Shown here: in pieces, positions 1 to 7,851 of the stretch
Layout: each line of letters opens with the position of its first letter
How positions within the stretch are numbered: the stretch's first letter is position 1
DNA from: Phycisphaerae bacterium
GTDB lineage: Bacteria > Planctomycetota > Phycisphaerae > UBA1845 > Fen-1342
Reading direction: 5' to 3'
DNA: 64,000 nucleotides
Assembly: GCA_030428945.1 (NCBI GenBank)
Contig: JAUIEC010000002.1
Span: 124,001-188,000 of the forward strand
The notes under the pieces: model-generated
What the model was told of the DNA's origin: nothing
What the model saw: only the letters and a program-made list of their open reading frames with translations
Databases searched by the model: none
Made by a program: the position numbers and the translations under genes

Positions 1-272
1 TGATGTTCCTGGTTTCGTTCTGGATGGGCAGGGCCCTCGGGGCCGACTATGGCCGGACCACGACGATCGCGTTCACCGCGGCCAGCAACAACTTCGAACT
101 GGCCATCGCCGTCGCCATCGCGGTCTTTGGCATCACGTCCGGCCAGGCGTTCGCGGCGGTGATCGGCCCGCTGGTCGAAGTCCCGGTGCTGGTCGGCCTG
201 GTCAGCGTGGCGCTGTTCCTTCGGCGGACGTGGTACGGTGCGCGGGCGGTCGTGCCTGACGCGCCCGGGTGA
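1..272 (+). CDS. Arsenite efflux transporter, ACR3 family (3' end only)
   Basis: This is the C-terminal part of a membrane pump that exports arsenite; the 5' part lies outside the window and the frame is open to the left edge. About 90 residues are visible. They include the stretch [19 protein letters not shown], followed by an [18 protein letters not shown] segment, which is characteristic of the last helices of ACR3/ArsB-type carriers (bile acid:sodium symporter superfamily). Two hydrophobic helices can be made out. No other arsenic gene (arsR, arsC) is visible downstream, so any ars operon would lie to the left. Family assignment is from recognised sequence; substrate is inferred from the family. 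Confidence 0.85.
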   Translation, partial: MFLVSFWMGRALGADYGRTTTIAFTAASNNFELAIAVAIAVFGITSGQAFAAVIGPLVEVPVLVGLVSVALFLRRTWYGARAVVPDAPG

Positions 273-520
273 GCAGGCCACCGCGGCGCGCGGCCGACCG
301 CTCCTCCTGCGAGGCGCCCGCTGGGTCGCGGGCCGCCGGCCGGGCGCCGCGGGGGCGGACCTTCTCCGGTGCCGCGACGCCGACTACAATGCAGCACCCG
401 GCTGAACGGCCGCGTCGTTCCTGTGAGGCGGTGCTGCGGGCGGTTTCGAGCCGATCCCGCGGCGCACACGCGACGATGTGTGCCGCGGTCGTTTCGGCGA
501 CGGGACGAGGACGCACTTCG

Positions 521-1804
521 ATGAGCAAGCCGTTCAATGCGTACGCGATGGCCCAGGGACAGTTCGACAAGGTCGCCGACGGTCTCGGGCTGGACCAGGG
601 AACTAAGGACCTGCTGCGCGAGCCGATGCGCGAGTACCACTTCAGCCTTCCGGTACGCATGGATGACGGCTCGACCAGGATCTTCCGCGGCTTCCGGGTC
701 CAGCACAACGACGCCCGCGGTCCGGCCAAGGGTGGAATCCGCTTCCATCCCCAGGAGACGGCCGACACGGTGCGGGCTCTGTCGATGTGGATGACCTGGA
801 AGTGCGCCGTGGCGAACCTTCCGCTGGGCGGCGGCAAGGGAGGCGTGATCTGCGAGCCGCACAACCTGAGCATGCCCGAGCAGGAACGGATCTGCCGGGC
901 GTATATGCGCCAGATCGCGCGCGACATCGGTCCGCTGCGGGACGTCCCGGCGCCCGACGTGATGACCTCGGGGCAGCACATGCTCTGGATGCTCGACGAG
1001 TACGAGCAGATGCGCGGCGGGCACTATCCCGGCGTGATCACCGGCAAGCCCGTCGGCATGGGCGGGTCGCTCGGGCGCACGGAAGCCACCGGGTACGGCG
1101 TCGTCTTCGCGGTCCGCGAAGCGCTGAAGGAGATGGGCGTGCGGCCGCAGGACACGATCGCGGCCGTCCAGGGATTCGGCAACGTCGCGCAAAGCGCGAT
1201 CGAACTGTACCGCGAGATCGGTGGCACGGTGGTCGCGGTTTCGTGCTGGGACCAGGCGGATCAGCAGCCGTACTGCTTCCGAAGGAAGAGCGGGGTGGAC
1301 CTGGCCGAACTGCGGAAGGTCACCGACCGCTTCGGCGGGATCGCCCGGCAGAAAGCGGTCGAACTCGGGTACGAGGTGCTGCCGGGCGAGGCGTGGATCG
1401 AGCAGGACGTCGACATCCTGATGCCGTGCGCCCTGGAGAACTCGATCACCGGTGAGAACGTCACGCGGATCTCCGCGCGCGTGAAACTGATCGCGGAGGG
1501 TGCCAACGGACCGACGACACCGGATGCCGACCACGTGCTGCACGAGCGCGGCGTCTTCGTGATTCCGGACTTCCTGGCCAACGCGGGCGGCGTCACCTGC
1601 AGCTATCTCGAGCAGGTCCAGAGCAACATGAACTACTTTTGGGAGAAGGACGAGGTGCTGGGAAAGCTCGACACGATGATGACCTCGGCCTTCATCGGCG
1701 TCAGCGAAACGGCCCGGAAGCGCAGGCTCTCCATGCGCGATGCCGCGTACACGATCGCCATCGCGCGCGTCGCGCAAGCCTGTCGGGACCGCGGCTGGGT
1801 ATAG
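521..1804 (+). CDS. gdhA: Glutamate dehydrogenase (Glu/Leu/Phe/Val dehydrogenase family)
   Basis: Catalyses the reversible oxidative deamination of glutamate to 2-oxoglutarate and ammonia. The 427-residue protein matches the usual ~420 length. It shows the glycine-rich substrate region PLGGGKGGVICEP, containing the family lysine, near residue 105. The Rossmann dinucleotide site VQGFGNVAQSA lies near residue 215, and the C-terminal GVFVIPDFLANAGGV block near 345. The frame is open upstream to 269, but the family starts around MSKPFNAYAMAQ, so the ATG at 521 is preferred. A GGACGAGG stretch lies about 10 bases upstream. A TACAAT (385-390) could be a -10 box, but its -35 is poor. NAD versus NADP preference cannot be read here. 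The product 2-oxoglutarate is a plausible substrate for KorAB further downstream (inference). Confidence 0.93.
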   Translation: MSKPFNAYAMAQGQFDKVADGLGLDQGTKDLLREPMREYHFSLPVRMDDGSTRIFRGFRVQHNDARGPAKGGIRFHPQETADTVRALSMWMTWKCAVANLPLGGGKGGVICEPHNLSMPEQERICRAYMRQIARDIGPLRDVPAPDVMTSGQHMLWMLDEYEQMRGGHYPGVITGKPVGMGGSLGRTEATGYGVVFAVREALKEMGVRPQDTIAAVQGFGNVAQSAIELYREIGGTVVAVSCWDQADQQPYCFRRKSGVDLAELRKVTDRFGGIARQKAVELGYEVLPGEAWIEQDVDILMPCALENSITGENVTRISARVKLIAEGANGPTTPDADHVLHERGVFVIPDFLANAGGVTCSYLEQVQSNMNYFWEKDEVLGKLDTMMTSAFIGVSETARKRRLSMRDAAYTIAIARVAQACRDRGWV

Positions 1805-1822
1805 CGACGGCGAGCGCGTGAC

Positions 1823-3607
1823 ATGGCGGACCGAGCGATGAGCGGGCAGCGAGAGGCAGGCATGTTCCCGCGGTTTGACCGAAGGTTCTTCGAGGCGGAC
1901 CAGGACTTCACGGTCATCGGAAGCGGCGAACTGGGCGGCAAGGCGCTCGGGCTGGCCGCGGCCAGGCGGATTCTCGAGGAGGCGTTTCCGCCGGATGTGG
2001 TGCCCGGCGTCCGCGTCACGATTCCGCGCCTGACCGTGCTGGGCACGGATGTCTTCGAGCAGTTCATGGCCCGGAACAACCTGTACGAGCTCGCCCTCGC
2101 TGACCTGCCCGATGCGCGGATCGCGCACGCTTTCGTCCAGGCTGAGCTTCCGCCGATGTTCGTCGGTGATCTGCGGGCGTTGGTCTCCGAGGTCCGCACT
2201 CCGCTGGCGGTCCGGTCGTCGAGTCGCCTGGAAGACGCGTTGCAGCACCCTTTCGCGGGGGTCTACGCGACCAAGATGATCCCGAACAACGCGGCCGAGG
2301 TTGGGGAGCGGTTCCGGCGGCTGGGCGAGGCGATCAAGCTCGTCTGGGCGTCGACCTTCTTCCGCGACGCCAGGGGCTACATGCGGGCGATCGACCAGTC
2401 GCCGGCGGACGAGCGCATGGCGGTCGTGATTCAGGAAGTCATCGGCGAGCGTTTCGGCCCGCGATTCTACCCGGTCGTTTCCGGCGTGATTCGCACGCAC
2501 AACTACTACCCCCGCGGTCCCGCGGCGGCCGAGGACGGCGTCGTCAACCTAGCCCTGGGGCTGGGCAAGACGATCGTCGACGGCGGCGTGAGCTGGACCT
2601 ACAGCCCGCGCTTCCCCCACCATCCGCCGCCGTTCGGTTCCGCCCGCGCGCTGCTCAAGAACACCCAGACGCGGTTCTGGGCCGTCAGCATGGAACCCGC
2701 GCCGTACGACCCGATTGACGAAGCCGAGAGTCTCGTGCAGCCCGGGCTCGACGCGGCCGAGTGGGATGACGTCCTGCGCTACACCGCGTCGACGTACGAC
2801 CCGGCGTCGGATCGACTGACGCTCGGAACCGGCTGCGACGGTCCGCGCGTCCTGACGTTCGGCCGGATGCTCGAACTGGGCGATGTTCCGCTGAACGACG
2901 TGGTCGTCCGCCTGGCGGCGCAATGCCGGGAAGCGTTGCAGGCGGAGGTCGAGATCGAGTTCGCGATGACGCTGGATCGGCGGAACGGCGTGCCGGCCCG
3001 GTTCGGGTTCCTGCAGGTTCGTCCGATGTTGGTGGCTCGCGACGACGTCGGCGTGACCGCTGCGGACCTGGCCAGCGACCGGGGGCTGGTGGCGAGCGAG
3101 TTCACGCTCGGGAACGGAACGAGCAACGCGATCCGGGACGTGGTCTACCTGAAGCCCGAGGTTTTCGAGGCCCGGCACACCCCGGCGATCGCCCGGGAGA
3201 TCGAGACGTTGAACCGGAACCTCGCCGGGGACGCTGCCGGGTATCTGCTGATCGGCTTCGGTCGCTGGGGAAGCAGTGATCCGTGGCTCGGCGTTCCGGT
3301 TCGGTGGCCGCAGATCTCCGGCGCCCGGGTGATCGTCGAAGCGACGCTGCCGCAGATGAACGTGGACGCCAGCCAGGGATCGCACTTCTTCCACAACATG
3401 ATCAGCTTCCAGGTGCTGTACTTCACCGTTCGGCATGACGGAGGCGGCGTGATCGACTGGGCCTGGCTCGACCGGCAGCCGGCTGCATTCGAGACCCGTT
3501 TCCTGCGGCACGTACGACTCGGTGCGCCGCTGGAGATTCGCGTTGACGGCCGGCACGGCCGCGGCGTGGTACTTCGCGGGCGGGAGGAGAGGATCAGCGA
3601 TGCCTGA
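1823..3607 (+). CDS. PEP/pyruvate-binding (PPDK_N) ATP-grasp domain protein
   Basis: A 594-residue protein built on the N-terminal ATP-grasp domain of PEP synthase and pyruvate phosphate dikinase. The block LAVRSSSRLEDALQHPFAGVY near residue 135 is the ATP-binding signature (RSSSxxED...F.G.Y). The tail contains GRWGSSDPWLGVPV and GSHFFHNMISFQ, which recur in the next gene, so the two are paralogues. The swivelling phosphohistidine domain and the C-terminal PEP/pyruvate barrel of true PEP synthase are absent, so it cannot carry out the full reaction alone; its physiological reaction is unknown. In-frame starts are at 1823, 1838 and 1862; only 1862 has a clear AGAGG upstream, so the true N-terminus may be 13 residues shorter. 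It begins 18 bases after gdhA, suggesting co-transcription. Confidence 0.8.
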   Translation: MADRAMSGQREAGMFPRFDRRFFEADQDFTVIGSGELGGKALGLAAARRILEEAFPPDVVPGVRVTIPRLTVLGTDVFEQFMARNNLYELALADLPDARIAHAFVQAELPPMFVGDLRALVSEVRTPLAVRSSSRLEDALQHPFAGVYATKMIPNNAAEVGERFRRLGEAIKLVWASTFFRDARGYMRAIDQSPADERMAVVIQEVIGERFGPRFYPVVSGVIRTHNYYPRGPAAAEDGVVNLALGLGKTIVDGGVSWTYSPRFPHHPPPFGSARALLKNTQTRFWAVSMEPAPYDPIDEAESLVQPGLDAAEWDDVLRYTASTYDPASDRLTLGTGCDGPRVLTFGRMLELGDVPLNDVVVRLAAQCREALQAEVEIEFAMTLDRRNGVPARFGFLQVRPMLVARDDVGVTAADLASDRGLVASEFTLGNGTSNAIRDVVYLKPEVFEARHTPAIAREIETLNRNLAGDAAGYLLIGFGRWGSSDPWLGVPVRWPQISGARVIVEATLPQMNVDASQGSHFFHNMISFQVLYFTVRHDGGGVIDWAWLDRQPAAFETRFLRHVRLGAPLEIRVDGRHGRGVVLRGREERISDA

Positions 3608-6600
3608 TCAGAACGACCGCGTTGCCGACATCCTTCGTTCGCTGCAGGAACGGGCCAAGGAGTTGAACTGCCTGTACCGTGTCGAGGAGATCCTCAACGC
3701 GGAAGGGAGTTCACTGGAGGCCGCGTTCCAGGGCGTTGTGGAGGCGATTCCCCCGGGCTGGCAGTACCCCGACGAGTGCGTGGCCCGAATCCGCTGCCCC
3801 GACGCGACCTATGACACCGGCGCGTTCCGCGAAACCGAGTGGATGCAGCGGGCCGAAATCCGGGCGTACGGCGAGCCGTTTGGCACGCTGGAAATCGCCT
3901 ACCTGCGGCAGATGCCGCAAGCCGACGACGGTCCGTTCCTCAAGGAGGAGCGCAAGCTTCTCGAGACGATCGCGGAGCGGATCGGAAGCTGCATCACGCA
4001 TCGCCGGGTTTTGGAAGCCATGCAGAGCATGCGCGAGACCGAGCGGGCCACGCGTCGTCGCGGTCAGGAGTGGGGCGCGATTCTCGACCTCCTGCGGCGT
4101 ACCGACCAGAGCCTGCTGATGCGGGTGGCCCGCAAGATGATCAATCATCTGTGCTGGAGCGGGGTGCGGGCGGCCGGCGACCTGCTGCAGCAGTTCCGTC
4201 CGAGCCACGGTGAGGACGAGCCGGACGTGTTCTTCGAGTCGAACCGGCCGCGCGGCCGCGATCTGGCGCCGTCGGCGGTGTCGCTGGCGGAGAGTGTCTT
4301 CACCCTGGCCGAGGCTCATCTCAGCGACGACGAGATCATTTCTTGCGTGCACAAGTGGATCAAGCAGGATCGGGCCAGCTTCCTGGTGAACACGCTCGAG
4401 AACGCTCATGCTCCGATCTCGGAGGTCGGCGACGCGATCCAGCGCTACCAGCACGCGGGCCACGGCGAGGTCGAACTGTCGGCCTCGACCCGCAGGGGGC
4501 TGCTGGTGTCGCTGGTGCGGCGGTTCCTTTCCGACCAGCTCGAGTACGTCAATGTCGCCAAGAACTACGTTGCGATCCGCGACTTTCATCAGCTGATTCA
4601 GCGCCTGATCTATCCGACCCACGGGCACGGCAAGACGGGTGGCAAGGGGGCCGGACTGTTCCTGGCCTACCAGATCATCCGGCGGCACCGCGACGACAAC
4701 CCGCTGCTGGCCGACATCAAGACGCCGAAGACCTGGTACCTGACCTCGGACGGCCTGCACGACTTCGTCTACTGCAATCACCTCGAGGATGTCTTCTCGC
4801 AGAAGTACAAGGAGATCGACGAGGTCCGTCAGGAGTACCCGGACATCGTGCAGGTGTTCAAGAACTCGCGTTTCTCCGCCACGATCGTCAAGGGGTTGTC
4901 GCTGGCCCTCGACGACCTGGGCGACCGGCCGCTGATCGTCCGCAGTTCGAGCCTGCTGGAGGACCGTTTCGGGGCCGCGTTCTCCGGCAAGTACAAGAGC
5001 CTGTTCCTGGCCAACCGGGGCACCAAGCAGGAGCGACTGGATGCGCTGATGGACGCGATCGCGGAGGTGTACGCCTCGACCTTCGGACCCGATCCGATCC
5101 AGTACCGGGCCGAGCGCAACCTGCTCGATTTCCACGAGGGCATGGGCGTGCTGATCCAGGAGGTGATCGGGACGCAGATCGGTGATTACTTCCTGCCGGC
5201 GTTCGCGGGAGTGGCCTTCAGCTACAACGAGTTTCGCTGGTCGCCGCGGATCAAGCGGGAGGACGGACTCGTGCGGCTCGTGCCGGGACTCGGTACGCGG
5301 GCCGTCGATCGGGTGGGCGACGATTTCCCGATCCTGGTCTCGCCGGGGCAGGCCGGCCTGCGCGCGAACACGACCCCCGAGGAAGTGGCCCGCTACGCGC
5401 CGCGGTACCTGGACGTGATCAACCTCAGCACGAACACGTTCGAGACCAGGGATGCCGCGGCCTTCCTTCGCGAGGTCGGCGACCGGCTGCCGGCGGTCGA
5501 GCAGCTTGTGTCGATCTTCCAGGACGGTCACCTGCGCCAGCCGCTGGTCGGCGGGGTCGATTTCGAGCACGACGACCTGGTCGTCACGTTCGAGGGAATT
5601 CTCAGTCGAACCCCGTTCGTCAAGCAAGTGCACGCGCTGCTCACGCTGCTGGAGGGCGAGTTGAAGCACCCGGCCGATATCGAGTTCGCCTCGGACGGCA
5701 AGGACCTCTACCTGCTGCAGTGTCGAGCGCAGGCCCCGACCCGGCACGCCGAGCCGGCGCCGATTCCGCGCGACCTCCCGCGTTCGCGGCTGCTGTTCTC
5801 GGCCACCCGCTACGTGTCGAACGGCACCGTGCCGAACATCACCCACATCGTGTACGTCGATCCCGAACAGTACGGGCGTCTCGGCAGCCGCGAGGAACTG
5901 GTCGCGGTCGGTCGAGCGGTCGGAAGACTCAACAAGCTGCTGCCCAAGCGGCAGTTCATCCTGATGGGGCCCGGACGCTGGGGCAGCCGTGGTGACATCC
6001 GGCTCGGTGTGCCGGTGACCTACTCGGACATCAACAACACGGCGATGCTGATCGAAATCGCCCGAAAAACCGGGGACTACACGCCGGACGTGTCCTTCGG
6101 AACGCACTTCTTCCAGGATCTCGTCGAGGCCGAAATCCGCTACCTGCCGCTGTACCCCGACGAGGACACGGTGACCTTCAACGAGGCGTTCTTCACCCGC
6201 GCGCCCAACCTGCTGCCGGAACTGGTGCCGGAGTTCGAGGCGCTTCGCGACACGGTCCGCGTGATCGACGTGCCTCGCGCGGCCGACGACCAAGTGCTGC
6301 ACGTGCTGATGAACGCCGAACTCGACGAGGCCGTGGGCGTGCTGGCCGAGCCCGGGGAGCACGTCGACTGCGCGGACGACGGCACCGCGCCCGGAGCGGC
6401 TCCGGAAGGGCAGGACTGGCGCTGGCGGACGCGAATGGCCGAGAGCGTCGCGGCCCGTCTCGACCCCGAGCGGTTCGGCGTCCGGGCGCTCTACCTGTTC
6501 GGCAGTACGAAGAACGCCACGGCTGGCCCGGCCAGCGATATCGATCTGCTGGTGCACTTCGTCGGTACGGACGAGCAGCGCCGCGCGCTCGAGCGCTGGT

Positions 6601-6782
6601 TTGAGGGCTGGAGCCTGTCCCTCAGCGAGACCAACTACCTCCGCACCGGCTATCGGACCGACGGTCTGCTCGATGTTCACTTCGTCACCGACGGCGACAT
6701 CGCCCGCCGGACGAGTTACGCCGTCAAGATCGGCGCCGTGACAGACGCCGCTCGTCCGCTGCCGCTTGGCAACGCGCGGTGA
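3600..6782 (+). CDS. GAF-like + PPDK_N + nucleotidyltransferase fusion protein
   Basis: A 1060-residue multidomain protein. Residues about 10-140 resemble the GAF-like sensory domain found in some histidine kinases (KELNCLYRVEEIL, then PPGWQYP). Residues about 330-860 form a PEP synthase N-terminal ATP-grasp domain with IVRSSSLLEDRFGAAFSGKY, ending in GPGRWGSRGDIRLGVPV and SFGTHFFQDLVEAEI. Residues about 945-1060 carry a Pol-beta-type nucleotidyltransferase motif, YLFGSTKNATAGPASDIDLL, with the GS and DxD residues intact. The ATG at 3600 follows GGGAGGAGAGG and overlaps the previous stop by 8 bases, indicating translational coupling; an in-frame start at 3522 lies inside the previous gene and is rejected. 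The combination suggests a regulatory or phosphotransfer role, but no reaction can be assigned. Confidence 0.82.
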   Translation: MPDQNDRVADILRSLQERAKELNCLYRVEEILNAEGSSLEAAFQGVVEAIPPGWQYPDECVARIRCPDATYDTGAFRETEWMQRAEIRAYGEPFGTLEIAYLRQMPQADDGPFLKEERKLLETIAERIGSCITHRRVLEAMQSMRETERATRRRGQEWGAILDLLRRTDQSLLMRVARKMINHLCWSGVRAAGDLLQQFRPSHGEDEPDVFFESNRPRGRDLAPSAVSLAESVFTLAEAHLSDDEIISCVHKWIKQDRASFLVNTLENAHAPISEVGDAIQRYQHAGHGEVELSASTRRGLLVSLVRRFLSDQLEYVNVAKNYVAIRDFHQLIQRLIYPTHGHGKTGGKGAGLFLAYQIIRRHRDDNPLLADIKTPKTWYLTSDGLHDFVYCNHLEDVFSQKYKEIDEVRQEYPDIVQVFKNSRFSATIVKGLSLALDDLGDRPLIVRSSSLLEDRFGAAFSGKYKSLFLANRGTKQERLDALMDAIAEVYASTFGPDPIQYRAERNLLDFHEGMGVLIQEVIGTQIGDYFLPAFAGVAFSYNEFRWSPRIKREDGLVRLVPGLGTRAVDRVGDDFPILVSPGQAGLRANTTPEEVARYAPRYLDVINLSTNTFETRDAAAFLREVGDRLPAVEQLVSIFQDGHLRQPLVGGVDFEHDDLVVTFEGILSRTPFVKQVHALLTLLEGELKHPADIEFASDGKDLYLLQCRAQAPTRHAEPAPIPRDLPRSRLLFSATRYVSNGTVPNITHIVYVDPEQYGRLGSREELVAVGRAVGRLNKLLPKRQFILMGPGRWGSRGDIRLGVPVTYSDINNTAMLIEIARKTGDYTPDVSFGTHFFQDLVEAEIRYLPLYPDEDTVTFNEAFFTRAPNLLPELVPEFEALRDTVRVIDVPRAADDQVLHVLMNAELDEAVGVLAEPGEHVDCADDGTAPGAAPEGQDWRWRTRMAESVAARLDPERFGVRALYLFGSTKNATAGPASDIDLLVHFVGTDEQRRALERWFEGWSLSLSETNYLRTGYRTDGLLDVHFVTDGDIARRTSYAVKIGAVTDAARPLPLGNAR

Positions 6783-6797
6783 GCCTGGCCTGGGTCG

Positions 6798-7661
6798 CTA
6801 GAGCAGCAGACGCTCGGCCCGCGCGGGTTGCCCGGGATCGAACCGGACCAGCGCCAGCTCCGGGCCGTCATGCGCGGCCGTGTAGCAATGTGTGCGGCCG
6901 AGGCGCTGGGACCATCGGCCGGTGATGCCCGCCGATTCGTGGACGTGGCCGTGCAGCGTAATCAGTGGCTGCCGGGTCTCGATGAAGCGCTGGATGGCGA
7001 CGCTGCCCACGTGGACATCGAGCGGCGCATGGTCGATCATCCGGCCGTCGAGAGCCGCCCGGTCCAGGCTGGTGTCGTAGGGTGGGGAGTGGAACAGGAG
7101 GATCGCCTGGTCGAGTGGGCGGTCGCCGGCCAGCGTATCCAGATCGTTCTTGATCGTCGCATAGCGGAGCTGATGCTCGGCGACGGGGATCGAGTGATAG
7201 CCGTGCTCGGGCGAAACACAGCCGGGCGGCACGTACCGCGATACGTCATATCGTTCCCAGTCCTTTTGCAGGAAGGGGGTCGGCGGTACGCAGGCGTAGC
7301 CGTAGACCTCGTGCCCGTCGAACGCGACCCGCCGATCATGAACGTACTGCCACACCCCGGTCGCGGCCGCCGCAATCACGGTGGCCTCTTCCGACCGGCT
7401 GTCGTCGTTGCCCAGAATCACAAACACCCGCGGGTAGTCGTCGCCGAGGTCCTCGCGGAGCCGCCGAAACTGCCGCGCCAGGAAGCCGTTGACGAAGTCC
7501 TGATGGTCGATGTCGAGCGATTCCAGTGCCGTCAGACCCGACGGCAGTAGGTCTCCACCCAGAAAGACCGCTCGCGGGCGCTCCGCGGCGATCAGCCGGA
7601 ACAGGGTGCGATACCGGTCGAACTGCCCGTGCAGGTCAGAGACGAAGAAACACGTCGCCAT
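6798..7661 (-). CDS. Metallophosphoesterase (calcineurin-like)
   Basis: A 287-residue cytoplasmic metallophosphoesterase that should hydrolyse a phosphate ester using two metal ions. The metal-binding signature is visible as FFVSDLHGQFDRY (D-x-H) at the N-terminus, FLGGDLLPSG (GGD) near residue 40, ILGNDDSR (GNxD) near 105, LLFHSPPYDT near 200 and TLHGHVHES (GHxH) near 245. The frame extends upstream to 7751, but the ATG at 7661 puts the D-x-H motif at its usual place near the start and is preceded by GAGG. A TATGAT at 7734-7739 on this strand could be a -10 box. It converges on the preceding gene (15-base gap) and diverges from the secreted protein gene at 7852. The substrate is not predictable. 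Confidence 0.85.
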   Translation of the reverse strand: MATCFFVSDLHGQFDRYRTLFRLIAAERPRAVFLGGDLLPSGLTALESLDIDHQDFVNGFLARQFRRLREDLGDDYPRVFVILGNDDSRSEEATVIAAAATGVWQYVHDRRVAFDGHEVYGYACVPPTPFLQKDWERYDVSRYVPPGCVSPEHGYHSIPVAEHQLRYATIKNDLDTLAGDRPLDQAILLFHSPPYDTSLDRAALDGRMIDHAPLDVHVGSVAIQRFIETRQPLITLHGHVHESAGITGRWSQRLGRTHCYTAAHDGPELALVRFDPGQPARAERLLL

Positions 7662-7851
7662 CGGGTTGCCTCGGGCGGGGTGGTGCCGCGCGAACCGTGC
7701 ATCGCCAATCCACGCGGCGCCCCCGGAACACCGATCATAACCGGCTGGCAATTGAGCAGGTAGCTATCGCCGGATCCGACCGGCGACGTGCGGCGCGCGG
7801 GTGCCGGAGCGGTCGGGTATCATGCAGGCGGTCGATCCTGCGGAGTCTGCT

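Noticed and set aside
385-390. TACAAT as promoter of gdhA
   Set aside because: A good -10 match, but the hexamer 17 bases upstream (TTCTCC) is poor and the leader would be over 100 bases; too weak to list as a feature.
3711-6680. 989-residue minus-strand frame opposite the PPDK_N fusion gene
   Set aside because: The plus-strand product has intact ATP-grasp and nucleotidyltransferase motifs; the antisense frame has none and no ribosome site. The same holds for other very long antisense frames, such as 47-2500 and 22686-25571.
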